In this document: positions 1 through 9,254 of the stretch, one piece after another | Layout of the letters: each line of letters starts with the position of its first letter | How positions within the stretch are numbered: position 1 is the stretch's first letter | The notes under the pieces: model-generated | Databases searched by the model: none | Seen by the model: the letters and a program-made list of their open reading frames with translations, nothing else | Told to the model about the DNA's origin: nothing | DNA from: Lacinutrix mariniflava | GTDB taxonomy: Bacteria > Bacteroidota > Bacteroidia > Flavobacteriales > Flavobacteriaceae | Direction: 5' to 3' | DNA length: 64,000 nucleotides | Assembly: GCF_001418015.1 (NCBI RefSeq) | Contig: NZ_LIQG01000030.1 | Span: 41,747 to 105,746 of the forward strand | Program-made: the position numbers and the translations under genes

Positions 1-1143
1 ATAATCTGTAGATGAGCTAGTGTCTGCTCTTCCATATCCATTTTCTGCTGGATTCATAGGTGTTTCACTTGTTGTACCTACACAATAGCTTAATCTTTCG
101 TTTGTTACTCTTGCTGTATACGAGCCATAACCAAAACCAGTTACATCTTCTGTAAAGCTTTCAGCTAAAGGATCTGAACCTGTAAAGGTGTCTAAAGGAG
201 TCATTGAACTTGTAATTTCTGGATCTGGCATTAAGACAACAAACATATCGTTTGTATTAAAACCTCCAGTACCTTTTAATTCATCTCTACTAGTAAGATA
301 AGTCATGTCACTAAAAGCTGTATTGTTATCGTTTTCGAACTCAATAACCGGATTGAAATTCATGTTTTTTGCAAGGTTATTTCTGTAAACTGGTTCTTGT
401 CCAGCGACTACAACTTCAGCGTGGTTTCCTTTACCATTATCCACCCATTGAGAGACATTAGCGCCATCTGCTCCGTAATCAGTTCCATTTAATTGATCGG
501 CCTTTAGCCATAAATCTAAATTATTGGTTACACCTCCTGGTCCGGTAAGTGGTGTGTTAAATATTGTACTAGAGATGGTTACGTTATCGATCATAACATA
601 ATCACCTGTGTTACTTGCATCGCAGCGAATTCTAAATCTTCCAGTCGCTAATATTGGAAATGTGTAATCTGTTGCCATTAAGGTAACCGTTTTACTGTAA
701 AATATTGTTGTATTTGTTGATTGAAAATCTGCATTCTTATCAGCAACGCTTCCGCTTACAAAACGGGCTACCGTTTGCCAACTAGAGAAAAGGCCACCAC
801 TATTGTATTCCACAAAAAAGTCTTCACCAGTTTCCATACTATATGTTGTGAAGAAAAATTTGACATCAACCTTGTCGTATAGGAATAAGCTATACCCAGG
901 AGAAACCATTGAAGAGTTGTTGCCAAGGTTATCTTTTAACCAAAAACTATTGCTACCGCCATAGGCAAAAGTAGCATTAGTACTACGTGTAGCTTGTGGA
1001 GCTTCAGTCCAACCTTGTGTTCCAGATTCAAAATCGTAAAATCCAAGAGTATTTACAACTTGCGCGTTTATGGTTTGACTATTAATTAAGCTATAAAAAG
1101 CAATGATTAAAAGTAGACTTGTTTTGAGGGTATAATTTTTCAT
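1..1143 (-). CDS. Secreted LamG/DUF8202-like protein, truncated by window edge
   Basis: Open frame read leftwards from an ATG at 1143 that runs off the start of the window, so the C-terminus is missing. The first 28 residues form a signal peptide ending in NAQ. Residues about 35-180 look like a jelly-roll (MAM/LamG-like) domain with a 'YDFESGTQGW' opening typical of Bacteroidota surface proteins. Residues about 185-381 begin a 'NLDLWLKAD..' segment that resembles DUF8202, common in large type IX secreted adhesin-like proteins. By family habit the missing end probably carries a type IX sorting tail, but this cannot be seen. No catalytic residues were recognised. A role at the cell surface is inferred only. 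Confidence 0.7.
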   Translation of the reverse strand, partial: MKNYTLKTSLLLIIAFYSLINSQTINAQVVNTLGFYDFESGTQGWTEAPQATRSTNATFAYGGSNSFWLKDNLGNNSSMVSPGYSLFLYDKVDVKFFFTTYSMETGEDFFVEYNSGGLFSSWQTVARFVSGSVADKNADFQSTNTTIFYSKTVTLMATDYTFPILATGRFRIRCDASNTGDYVMIDNVTISSTIFNTPLTGPGGVTNNLDLWLKADQLNGTDYGADGANVSQWVDNGKGNHAEVVVAGQEPVYRNNLAKNMNFNPVIEFENDNNTAFSDMTYLTSRDELKGTGGFNTNDMFVVLMPDPEITSSMTPLDTFTGSDPLAESFTEDVTGFGYGSYTARVTNERLSYCVGTTSETPMNPAENGYGRADTSSSTDY

Positions 1144-1215
1144 AAGCGATTAGGTCGATTTGGGGAAATCTATTTAGTATCAGGTTGTAAAACTACGTTA
1201 AAACCCTTTTAAATG

Positions 1216-1223
1216 CAAATATA
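1216..1223 (-). promoter_or_regulatory. Possible -7 element of the secreted-protein gene
   Basis: TATATTTG on the minus strand matches the Bacteroidota TAnnTTTG element about 73 bases before the ATG at 1143. I do not see a clean TTTG at the usual upstream distance, so this is tentative. Confidence 0.3.
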
Positions 1224-1272
1224 ATCGATGAACTACACTTTGATTTTCTATATATTTGATTTTCAGGTAATT

Positions 1273-1302
1273 AAAAAAGCCATAACGAATGTGTTATGGC
1301 TT
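1273..1302 (-). terminator. Intrinsic terminator after the M14 peptidase gene
   Basis: A perfect 10-bp stem (AAGCCATAAC at 1277-1286 against GTTATGGCTT at 1293-1302) with a 6-nt loop is followed on the minus strand by a run of six T. It lies about 30 bp past the stop of the carboxypeptidase gene. Confidence 0.85.
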
Positions 1303-1330
1303 GTAAATATGCTTTTAATCGAGTATTGTG

Positions 1331-4300
1331 TTATTTTAATAATTTTTTTGTAGTTGATTTATTACTATTTAGGTCTGTGATTTTTAGTAAATATGCGCCT
1401 TGAGATAATGTTTCTAAATTTCCAATGTTAATAGAGCGCGTAGGTGAATTTACTTTTTTTGTATTGTAAATTAGTCGACCTCTAATGTCATATAATTCAA
1501 CAGTATAACTTGTAAGGTTGTATGGTATTTTAATGCTAAGATTATCATTAAATGGGTTTGGGTAAATACTTATGTTCTCTAGCGTATTTTCTTCAACAAC
1601 ACTTAGTGTTTGTTCTTTTATATTAACAGTATAGTCTTCCACTTCTCCAAAAGAAAAGCTTTCACAACTAGTAGGTAATGCATTATATTTCATAGAAACC
1701 CTCATTGTAGTGTTTCCTACTATTGCAGCGGCTGGTATTGTTATGTTTCCAGTAACAATGTTTTGTGTTGGGGCACTTGATATAACTTCTTCTCCAGCAT
1801 CATCAAAATCACCATCTTTATTAAAATCTATCCAAACTACGACTGCCTCATTGAATTGGCTAGTACCAGGCCATATTTTAGTAATTGTTATAGTTGGTGT
1901 TGTGTTCTTTGTTATATCTACAATCATTGATGTAAAATCTGAATATCCAGAAGTTGTAGTGGCACTTGTATTATTATCGAGATCATTTAGTTGTACACGA
2001 CCAATAAATTCCTCTGCTACACTATTTCCTTGCGAGGCACAGTATGAAACTTCATTGGTTGTGAAATTATAAATAGGACTGTAATTAGATGTTGTGCTAT
2101 CACACTTAGATCTAATACGAACATCGTACTGCGTTTCTGCTGTTAAGCCAGTAATGGTATAACTCGGGCTTGTAATGTCTAAAACGTTAGTCCATGTTGT
2201 AGTACCACTAACTCTGTATCTTAAATCGTAAGTTGCAGATGTTGCTGCATCCCAATTTATTGTTGCTTCTGTATCACTTACGGGACTAGAAGAAATATTT
2301 GTTGGTACAGAAGTTACACAAGGTACTTGTATGCTAATAATTTTAAAATCGTCTATAAAATAGCCATCAGATGTAGTAGAGTAGTTTTCCGAAACATCAC
2401 TGTCATCAGTTCTAAAATTAAATCTAATTTGAACATTTGTAGCGTCAGATTGTAAAAGAGTAGCGTTATCAGTAGGATTTATAGAAAATTCTTCCATTAC
2501 CCAATTATCCATTCTGTCACCATCATATACTTGTCCAGAACTACCAGATTGAAAAGTCGCTCCAGTACTTTTGTTATCATGACTAGTGGTGCTGCTAGTA
2601 GCTTCTGGTTTTGTGTATTTTCCACAAAGCGGTATCCATGTGCTTCCGTTTTTTGAAGCTAAGACTTCTACATAATCATAATTTCTTTCTAAATCCCATT
2701 TTGCATAAAATTGAATAATTATTTCGTCTGAAGTTGTAAAGTCGTAACCATTAGTTGTTGTTAATCTTTTAGTGTTACTACTAGCATATGGTACAGAATT
2801 ACCTGTTCTTAAAGCATTATTTCCTGAATAAGCATCTGCAGAAGTGTTAATCCAGCCACCTGTTTGTGTCCAGTTATCTGTTAAAGCATTAGCATCTGGT
2901 TCATGGTTTAGTAATAGAGTAGGGTTGTAATATTTTTCATAATTTACTTCGTAAATTATTCCATTATCATTCGATAGTTTAACATTATATTCAATCTTTG
3001 AATTAGCAGGGATTCCAGATGCTAATTGTAATTGTGCAGTTACAGTTCTTTGTTGTAAAACAGGCATTCCTGTTTCTGTTCCAGCTTGTGTAACACCAGT
3101 AATATTACTTGAAATAGGAGTAACGGTCACAGTGAAGTCGCTTCCTGTTTGTCCTATACGTTCAATACCAAAATCTAAATTTGCAGTCGTACCGTTTAGG
3201 TCACTTTGTGTTAAGTCGTGAAGTTTTGCATATTTACCACCATAATAAGCTGTAGCTAGAGAAATACGCATAGACCTTTTAGCTATTGGTACAATAGTAG
3301 ATACTGTAGGCCAAAACCCTTCGCCTCCATGCTCTGGAGTGGTTGCAATAATGGCTTGACCAGATCCTGTTGAGTTATTGTTATCTGCAACACCTCCCAT
3401 CATCCAATCGTCAGGTAATCCATTAGATTCGTAGAATATTGTAGCTCCGTATAAATATCTATTATACCTGGTCATTTCTTCGTGCCATCTGTAGTATTCA
3501 TCTTCTCTACCAGAACTATCAGTAGGTTCTCCTCCATAAGGATGTGGTACAGAATTAGCAAAAGAATGATTCCAAACAGAAGACTTTATATTTCTATTAT
3601 TAATAAAGTCTACCATAATTTGAGTCTCAGGTTCAGATTCAGCCGATGGTCCTCTGTACGTTCCATCAGCTCCAGTTCCAGAAGATCCAACATTGTTATA
3701 ACCCCAATAATAATCAAAGTTTCTATTTAAATCGACACCTCTGTTGGAAGAAGTGTTTGCAGTACCACCTGTATTTGGTCTTAAATTTTTACGCTGAAAT
3801 TGACTTCCATCATCTACCAAACCATCTGCTCTTGCATCTAAATGTTCATTCCATTTTAAGCCATCAGGATTAACTACAGGAATAAAATATAATTCGTTAT
3901 TATCAACTAATTCTTTAACAGCAAGATCTGTATTGTAGTTTTCAATTAGATACCACATAAAGTACATGTTGTTCATTAAGGCGCTTACTTCTCTAGAATG
4001 AATCATAGAAGTAAAAAGCATTTGTGGTTTAGTGTTTTCAGGAGTGCCACTTTGGTTACCTGTTATTCTTACGTAGTATATAGTTTCTGGATCCCAAAAT
4101 GTTTTTCCATCCCTATCTGGTTGATTTTCAAAAGAACTAGCGTTACCTTGACCAGAATAAGTTGATGGTCCATTGTTTTGAGGGTTTACAATAGTAGTCG
4201 AAGGATTTCCCCAAGTTTTTTGACCTATAGAAGATGCGTTTGCTTTTTGAGAGACAATATTTAAACCATTTGCTTGAGAGTAAGTATACATGTCATCTAG

Positions 4301-4783
4301 TTCATCTTTCATTTCTCTGAAGGTTAAACAGCCGGCCCAATCTCCTAACTTAAAATTTTGTGGTTCTACAAAATCAATTTCATCACATCCAGTGTATTGA
4401 ATAATATTATCCATGATAGTACTAGAAACAGAGGATTTTTGATTAGTAGAAGTTTTTGCTAATGCTTGTGTAGCCTTAAGCTCTGCTTTAGCATTAGGAA
4501 GATCTATTCTAGCTTTGTCTGAATAGAATTTTGCAATATCATCAATTACAATTCTATAAGAAACGTTATTAGCTTTTAAACTATTGATTTCTGTTTCAGA
4601 GATATCAATAATTAAGTCTTCACCTTCATGTTTTGCTCCGCATTTTAAATCAATACCTTGAGTCGCTATTGTATTTATTACACGTTCAGTAGGATTATTA
4701 ATTTTAATTCTTGAGTGCTTTTCTTGAGCGTAGGAAAAAGTGCATGCTAAAACAAGCGTAATTATAAGAGTAATTCTTTTCAT
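1331..4783 (-). CDS. M14 zinc carboxypeptidase with FN3, GEVED and type IX sorting domains
   Basis: 1150 aa secreted metallopeptidase. Residues 1-20 are a signal peptide (..FSYAQ). The M14 domain covers about residues 150-510. H262 and E265 (IHSRE) and H406 (WNHS) fit the zinc ligands, N353/R354 (DLNRN) the substrate-binding pair, and E484 (TTPE) the catalytic glutamate. A jelly-roll region follows, then an FN3 domain at about 840-935 and a GEVED domain at about 960-1060 ending in the literal motif GEVEDY. The last 75 residues are a type A type IX sorting tail (YPNPF.. to ..KKLLK), so the protein should be exported and anchored to or released from the surface. Likely role: removal of C-terminal residues from environmental peptides. 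The domain calls are solid; the substrate is unknown. It is transcribed alone and ends at the hairpin at 1273-1302. Confidence 0.93.
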   Translation of the reverse strand: MKRITLIITLVLACTFSYAQEKHSRIKINNPTERVINTIATQGIDLKCGAKHEGEDLIIDISETEINSLKANNVSYRIVIDDIAKFYSDKARIDLPNAKAELKATQALAKTSTNQKSSVSSTIMDNIIQYTGCDEIDFVEPQNFKLGDWAGCLTFREMKDELDDMYTYSQANGLNIVSQKANASSIGQKTWGNPSTTIVNPQNNGPSTYSGQGNASSFENQPDRDGKTFWDPETIYYVRITGNQSGTPENTKPQMLFTSMIHSREVSALMNNMYFMWYLIENYNTDLAVKELVDNNELYFIPVVNPDGLKWNEHLDARADGLVDDGSQFQRKNLRPNTGGTANTSSNRGVDLNRNFDYYWGYNNVGSSGTGADGTYRGPSAESEPETQIMVDFINNRNIKSSVWNHSFANSVPHPYGGEPTDSSGREDEYYRWHEEMTRYNRYLYGATIFYESNGLPDDWMMGGVADNNNSTGSGQAIIATTPEHGGEGFWPTVSTIVPIAKRSMRISLATAYYGGKYAKLHDLTQSDLNGTTANLDFGIERIGQTGSDFTVTVTPISSNITGVTQAGTETGMPVLQQRTVTAQLQLASGIPANSKIEYNVKLSNDNGIIYEVNYEKYYNPTLLLNHEPDANALTDNWTQTGGWINTSADAYSGNNALRTGNSVPYASSNTKRLTTTNGYDFTTSDEIIIQFYAKWDLERNYDYVEVLASKNGSTWIPLCGKYTKPEATSSTTSHDNKSTGATFQSGSSGQVYDGDRMDNWVMEEFSINPTDNATLLQSDATNVQIRFNFRTDDSDVSENYSTTSDGYFIDDFKIISIQVPCVTSVPTNISSSPVSDTEATINWDAATSATYDLRYRVSGTTTWTNVLDITSPSYTITGLTAETQYDVRIRSKCDSTTSNYSPIYNFTTNEVSYCASQGNSVAEEFIGRVQLNDLDNNTSATTTSGYSDFTSMIVDITKNTTPTITITKIWPGTSQFNEAVVVWIDFNKDGDFDDAGEEVISSAPTQNIVTGNITIPAAAIVGNTTMRVSMKYNALPTSCESFSFGEVEDYTVNIKEQTLSVVEENTLENISIYPNPFNDNLSIKIPYNLTSYTVELYDIRGRLIYNTKKVNSPTRSINIGNLETLSQGAYLLKITDLNSNKSTTKKLLK

Positions 4784-5127
4784 AGGTTTAGATTTTGGGT
4801 CTATAATTTTAACAGGTGCTAAATTATGAAAAATATTAGAATTACCATCTTTTAAATGCGTAATTATCCGATAAAAAGCAATTAAAAAGCCTTATATGTT
4901 GATTTTTAGATAATTATGAAATGCATATTTAATCGATTAAGTGTGGTTTAGTCTACCGTTAATGGATTAAAAAGCGAGTTAATAATAATTAATAGTATTT
5001 AGAAGAAAGGGATATTAGATTCATGTTTATAACACTAAAGTAGCATTTAATAATACCAAATCGTTAGCATTTAATAGTATTACATATTTTTATTATAAAT
5101 AGGAAACTTTAAGATTTTGATTTTCAG
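4784..5127. other. Intergenic stretch without recognisable gene
   Basis: 344 bp of very AT-rich DNA between two minus-strand genes. No tRNA, strong terminator or ORF worth reporting is visible. It should hold the promoter of the carboxypeptidase gene, but no full TTTG/TAnnTTTG pair stands out. Confidence 0.5.
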
Positions 5128-5811
5128 TTATTTCTTATAAGATTCGCAAATGTGGTTTACTATCATATAAGGCGTAATTGGTTTTAATGTTTTGCTAGTT
5201 TCTGGATGTAGGCCTAATGAGGTAAAAAACTCTAGTTTCTTATCATTATTTTTACCATACCATATATTCTCATTACCATTATTATTAAAATAGACAGTGT
5301 TACAATCTGGAATAATTTTCTTAAAGTTTACAATTCTATTTTCATTATAAATTTTCAATTCACGCATATTGTATTTTTCGACATCAAAAAGAACTTTCTT
5401 ATAATGATCCTTTTCCCAAACCATCCATTTTTGATTTTCTATACTAAAAAAGGTGACTAAAAGGAAGCCCACAACTATAGCTAAAATTGCTGTTATTTTT
5501 ATTTTATGTTTTAAAAAAAAATTAGCATCTCCTTTACTAATATTTTTTGGTGCTTTTTTATTATAAGTACTAAAGGAGGAATAGCCTAAATAACGAGATA
5601 AACTGTTAGCAGCAAAGCTTTTTAGTTCTACCTTTTCATTTGTATTACTTATTGCATTATTATAATGAATTCGTAATATTTTTTCGCCATAAGGCTCTCC
5701 AGAATCTTCTAAAATATAATCAGAAAGAAAAACAGTAACATGTGTTTTCTTAGTTAATCCTTCATCGTTTTCTACTTTTTTAAAAGCCTCTAGCAGTAAT
5801 TTTCTATGCAT
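5128..5811 (-). CDS. Unknown single-pass membrane protein
   Basis: 227 aa, not assigned to a named family. The N-terminal 80 residues are soluble and end in 'SLSRYLGYSSFSTY', a pattern seen at the end of a small putative helix-turn-helix-like module in flavobacterial proteins. One hydrophobic helix (about residues 104-122) follows, then a C-terminal soluble part of about 100 residues that should lie in the periplasm. There is no signal peptide. This layout (cytoplasmic module, one helix, periplasmic module) would fit a one-component sensor or anti-sigma-like protein, but that is inference. It lies next to, but is transcribed away from, a histidine kinase locus. Confidence 0.6.
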   Translation of the reverse strand: MHRKLLLEAFKKVENDEGLTKKTHVTVFLSDYILEDSGEPYGEKILRIHYNNAISNTNEKVELKSFAANSLSRYLGYSSFSTYNKKAPKNISKGDANFFLKHKIKITAILAIVVGFLLVTFFSIENQKWMVWEKDHYKKVLFDVEKYNMRELKIYNENRIVNFKKIIPDCNTVYFNNNGNENIWYGKNNDKKLEFFTSLGLHPETSKTLKPITPYMIVNHICESYKK

Positions 5812-6157
5812 TTAATTGTCTTTATTTTAAGTGTTTTTTGTTTCGGAAATTCTTTTCCATAAAGTTTCCAAAGCCTTTCCATACTCTTTTTATCAATCCT
5901 CTTTTATTTGCTTCAGAATTAAATAATGCCTTCTTGTAATAAGGCTTACGAGATTATTCTAATTCTAAAGTGGTGCTTTATTATAAGCTAGAATTGCGAT
6001 TTGGAAAGTAACAATTCTTCTTCATTAATAAACACCACACTTTCCAAAATAATGGAAGCGGTAACGTTTCAAAATTTAGTGTGTTGCCATATTAAATTAT
6101 GTGTCTGATTTTACTATCGGATAGCAACACTTATGTCCAATTTTAAATTTTTACAAA
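5812..6157. promoter_or_regulatory. Divergent intergenic region with nested inverted repeats
   Basis: 346 bp between the membrane-protein gene (minus) and the small lipoprotein (plus). Visible structure: perfect 10-bp arms TTTGGAAAGT (6000-6009) and ACTTTCCAAA (6039-6048); an overlapping pair GAATTG (5991-5996) and CAATTC (6012-6017); and GTGTTGC (6081-6087) against GCAACAC (6124-6130), only 28 bp before the lipoprotein start. This is a plausible leader or operator region for the lipoprotein-kinase-regulator operon. No protein-coding frame is supported. Confidence 0.4.
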
Positions 6158-6346
6158 ATGAAAAAAATATATGTAATAATCTTTACGGTTTTCCTCAATG
6201 GCCTCTTTTTTTCTTGTACGCCAGAAAATATAAGCGACCAAATGCAAACGCAAGGAACAGGATGTTGTGGCGATGATGGAGATATAGATCCGCCACCGCC
6301 GCCGCCACCTCCAACAGGAGATAAAAAAGCTAAAGGTGATAAGTAA
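6158..6346 (+). CDS. Small polyproline lipoprotein
   Basis: 62 aa. A signal peptide ends in a lipobox (FFSC, cysteine at about residue 20), so the mature protein is a lipid-anchored peptide of about 43 residues. It holds a Cys-Cys pair (TGCCGDDGD), a run of eight prolines and a lysine-rich tail (GDKKAKGDK). It has no recognised family. It is the first gene of a cluster with a TPR histidine kinase and response regulator, separated from the kinase by 27 bases and by a strong terminator hairpin. Tiny exported proteins beside such kinases are common in flavobacteria and could act as ligand or modulator; that is inference. Confidence 0.7.
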   Translation: MKKIYVIIFTVFLNGLFFSCTPENISDQMQTQGTGCCGDDGDIDPPPPPPPPTGDKKAKGDK

Positions 6347-6368
6347 CTAAAAATTAGTTTCTATTTTT

Positions 6369-6405
6369 GAGGAATGAAATTTAAAAATTCATTCCTCTTT
6401 TTTTT
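6369..6405 (+). terminator. Intrinsic terminator overlapping the kinase start codon
   Basis: Perfect 10-bp stem GAGGAATGAA (6369-6378) / TTCATTCCTC (6388-6397), 9-nt loop, then eight T (6398-6405). The ATG of the kinase gene (6374-6376) and its GAGG ribosome-site-like bases lie inside the left arm. It therefore ends the lipoprotein transcript and can also hide the kinase start. Confidence 0.8.
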
Positions 6406-8005
6406 ATGGGTCTTTGCTTTATTATGTTTTAAAGTAGGATATACTCAAAAACCTGTAGATAGCTTAGGTTACCATATTAACAATATTAATTTAGCACAGT
6501 CGGAAAGTAACCTTTCTAACGCTTATAAGTTTCTAAAAAAAGACTTACTCTTGAATGAGAAAAAGGGTAGGAAGGGCTCCCAAATTTACAACTTGTATTT
6601 TCTTTCTAAAATCGACTTTATAATTGGTTTTTATGATGAAAGTGAAGCTCTTGCAGTTAAGGCATTATCTTTTTTAGATAAGCTTGAAGTTAACGATTAT
6701 AATACGTCTCTAAGAATAAGTTTATTTAATCATTTAGGAAAAGTTTATAGAGAGAAACAAATATATTCTGAAGCTATTAAAAAGTATAACCAAGTTTTAG
6801 TACTAACTAAAAAGGCTAAAGACAGTTTAATTGTTTACAATAATATATCGAATAGTCTAAAAGATGAAAACAAATTTAAAGAAGCAGAAGCACTATTGCT
6901 TGAGGCCTCAAATTTGTTTCCAAGAGTAAAGGATACTCTAGAAATTGCTAGAGTAATCGATAATTTAGGATACATAAATTTTAAACTACATAAAGAAAGT
7001 GCTTTACCGTATTTAAATAAAGCGTTAGAACTAAGAAAACAGTCTCAAAACAGTTCAGACTTGTATTCCAGTTACAGAAACCTATCAGAATACTATGTTA
7101 GTAATGCCGATTCTGTAAAAGCAAAATTATATGCTTTAAAAGCCTACAAAGTAGCGGGTTTAGTAAACAGCTTGTCTTATAAATTAGATGCTTCAAGATT
7201 AAGAATGGATATAGGAGATTATGCTGTAGCTAAGGAGTATTTAAGTTTAAACGATAGTTTACAGAATGCAAAAAAGCAAACTCAAAATAAATTTGCATTA
7301 TTAAAGTATGATTTAGCCGAGAGTGAAACTAAATCTCAAGAAGAAAGAAGTAAAAGTCAATTATACAAGTTTATAGCAGTACTTATATTTATTTCTGGTG
7401 GCTTTTTAATATTTATTTTGAAAGCTAGGCATAAAAAAGAAAACCTACAGCAAGTCTTTAAAACCGAAGCGCGTATTTCTAAAAAGGTTCACGATGAAGT
7501 CGCTAACGATGTCTATCATATTATGACTAAGCTACAAAGTGAAACTACAATTAACGAGACGCTATTGGACGATCTAGAATCTATTTACACCAAAACCAGA
7601 GATATCTCTAGAGAAAATAATGCTGTTATGGTGGCCGAGAATTTCGACGAATTACTTACCGATTTATTACTAAATTATAAAAGTGAAACTACAAATGTAA
7701 TAACGAGAAATCTATCTACAATTAGTTGGCACTCTTTTTCAGAATTAAAAAAAATAACTATTTACAGAGTTTTACAAGAATTAATGGTGAATATGAAAAA
7801 ACATAGTCAGGCCTCTTTTGTAGTTGTAAGCTTTAGTAAACCCAATGATAGACTGGTGATTACCTATAAAGATAATGGCATCGGTACAACACTAAATATA
7901 GCAAACGGACTTCAGAATGTGGAAAACCGTATTGCAGCAATAAAAGGAACGATTACTTTTGAAACCGAAGTTAATAATGGTTTTAAAACGATAATAAAAG
8001 TGTAG
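6374..8005 (+). CDS. TPR-containing sensor histidine kinase
   Basis: 543 aa. A signal peptide (..GYTQ) leads into a periplasmic region (about 30-330) built of tetratricopeptide-like helices. One membrane helix at about 335-355 and a short linker follow. The phosphoacceptor box is 'KVHDEVANDVYHIM' with H at about residue 373, a HisKA_3-type H box. The ATPase domain has an N box around 'ELMVNMKKHSQA' and a G box 'DNGIG' at about residue 500. It should sense through protein contacts outside the inner membrane and phosphorylate the regulator encoded two bases downstream. The start codon sits in a terminator stem (6369-6405), so expression probably depends on read-through or an upstream change of structure. 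I see no alternative downstream Met that keeps the signal peptide. Confidence 0.9.
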   Translation: MKFKNSFLFFLWVFALLCFKVGYTQKPVDSLGYHINNINLAQSESNLSNAYKFLKKDLLLNEKKGRKGSQIYNLYFLSKIDFIIGFYDESEALAVKALSFLDKLEVNDYNTSLRISLFNHLGKVYREKQIYSEAIKKYNQVLVLTKKAKDSLIVYNNISNSLKDENKFKEAEALLLEASNLFPRVKDTLEIARVIDNLGYINFKLHKESALPYLNKALELRKQSQNSSDLYSSYRNLSEYYVSNADSVKAKLYALKAYKVAGLVNSLSYKLDASRLRMDIGDYAVAKEYLSLNDSLQNAKKQTQNKFALLKYDLAESETKSQEERSKSQLYKFIAVLIFISGGFLIFILKARHKKENLQQVFKTEARISKKVHDEVANDVYHIMTKLQSETTINETLLDDLESIYTKTRDISRENNAVMVAENFDELLTDLLLNYKSETTNVITRNLSTISWHSFSELKKITIYRVLQELMVNMKKHSQASFVVVSFSKPNDRLVITYKDNGIGTTLNIANGLQNVENRIAAIKGTITFETEVNNGFKTIIKV

Positions 8006-8007
8006 AT

Positions 8008-8673
8008 ATGTTTAAAAAAGTTCTTGTTGCAGACGATTTGTTGAGTATTAATAAAGGAGTTTTAACCGTTTTAAACACACTTGGTGTTGAGGCAGTGCAA
8101 GACGTCCAGTATTGTGACGATGCTTACCTAAAAATAAAAAAAGCAGCTTTAGATGGCCAACCTATAGAATTACTTATTACAGATTTATCGTATATAAAAG
8201 ACCATCGAAACCAAAAACTAACCTCGGGAGAAGCTTTAGTGGCTACTTTAAAAAAAGAATATCCTCAGCTTAAAATTATTGTATATTCTGTAGAAGATCG
8301 CTTGCAAAAAGTACGAACACTTATTAACGAGCATAACGCTAATGCCTATGTGTGTAAGGGTAGAAGAGGTTTAATAGAGTTAAACACAGCCATAAATACT
8401 GTTTATAATAATAAAATTTATTTATCACCTCAAGTTACAGCGGCATTAAGTCCAAAAACAAATCTAGAGATAGACGATTTCGATATCGTTTTACTAAAAC
8501 AAATGTCTCTAGGTTTGTCTCAAGAAGGCATTTCTAATCACCTAAAAAACAATAATCTCTCACCTTACGGTTTAAGTTCTATAGAAAAAAGAATAAACAA
8601 ACTCAAAATACAATTTGGTGCTAATAATGCCATTCATTTAGTTTCAATAGCTAAAGATGTTGGTCTTATTTAA
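8008..8673 (+). CDS. Response regulator with receiver and LuxR-like DNA-binding domain
   Basis: 221 aa. The receiver domain (1-125) has acidic D9/D10, phosphoacceptor D59 (LLITD), a switch serine in 'IVYS' and a lysine in 'YVCKG'. The C-terminal 65 residues (from 'IDDFDIVLLKQMSLGLSQEGISNHL') form a NarL/LuxR-type helix-turn-helix, somewhat diverged in the recognition helix. It starts two bases after the kinase stop, so the two are translationally coupled and form a cognate pair. A palindrome at 8724-8752, just downstream, could be a target site of this regulator (inference). Confidence 0.88.
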   Translation: MFKKVLVADDLLSINKGVLTVLNTLGVEAVQDVQYCDDAYLKIKKAALDGQPIELLITDLSYIKDHRNQKLTSGEALVATLKKEYPQLKIIVYSVEDRLQKVRTLINEHNANAYVCKGRRGLIELNTAINTVYNNKIYLSPQVTAALSPKTNLEIDDFDIVLLKQMSLGLSQEGISNHLKNNNLSPYGLSSIEKRINKLKIQFGANNAIHLVSIAKDVGLI

Positions 8674-8723
8674 AATAATTCAATATTTATTTGCTTGATT
8701 TATAAAGGTGTATGGTTTTTTAT

Positions 8724-8752
8724 ATACTCCCTTACGGGAAACCGTAAAGTAT
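8724..8752. promoter_or_regulatory. Palindromic operator-like element
   Basis: TTACGG-GAAA-CCGTAA (8732-8747) is a perfect 6-bp palindrome with a 4-bp spacer, and outer arms ATACT/AGTAT extend it. It lies between the response regulator gene and the 8854 lipoprotein gene. The same 12-base half (TTACGGGAAACC) recurs on the other strand at 24606-24617. Operator for a NarL-type regulator is a reasonable guess; an RNA hairpin with a GAAA tetraloop is the alternative. Confidence 0.45.
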
Positions 8753-8853
8753 AATAATTCCTTTCCATTAGGTTTGTGTCTCTAAGTCGAAACAAACCGA
8801 AAACAGACTATAAACAGAAGTAGGTACCCATATAATTCTAAAATTTTTTTAAA

Positions 8854-9216
8854 ATGAAAAAACCCGCTATCCTACTCATCATCATGTCTTTGTTTTTAAC
8901 CAGTTGCGCATCGCATTTTGGCTTACCTAAAAACTATAACGAAAACACTACACAAGTTGTACTAACAAAAAAGAATTTTAAAGTTATAAAAATTGTAAAA
9001 GGCGAAGCACAAGCCACTTATATTTTTGGAATTGGAGGTCTTGCTAAAAACGGATTAGTAGCAGAAGCTAAAGCTAAAATGTTAGAAACAGCAGGTATGG
9101 AAGGCGCTGCAAGAACAGTAGTTAACGAAATTGTAGAAGTAAAAACCTCAGGATTTTTATTTGTAAATAAGTATAAAGTAATAGTCTCTGGTCAAATAGT
9201 AGAATTTACAGAGTAA
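8854..9216 (+). CDS. DUF6567-like lipoprotein
   Basis: 120 aa. Signal peptide with lipobox (LTSC). The mature part has 'TQVVLTKKNFKVIKIVKGEAQATYIFGIGG', a tail of helix-forming residues and ends in 'IVSGQIVEFTE', the pattern I associate with DUF6567, a small lipoprotein family of Bacteroidota with unknown role. It has a glycine-rich 'FGIGG' turn. It is followed by a clear intrinsic terminator, so it forms its own transcription unit downstream of the regulator gene. Confidence 0.7.
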   Translation: MKKPAILLIIMSLFLTSCASHFGLPKNYNENTTQVVLTKKNFKVIKIVKGEAQATYIFGIGGLAKNGLVAEAKAKMLETAGMEGAARTVVNEIVEVKTSGFLFVNKYKVIVSGQIVEFTE

Positions 9217-9254
9217 AAGAAGCTAGTAATCAATTCTTTTTTTTAGTTGAATCC

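Noticed and set aside
6124..6157. Riboswitch upstream of the mini-lipoprotein
   Set aside because: Only a 7-bp pair of arms with a 36-bp gap; no known riboswitch core recognised.
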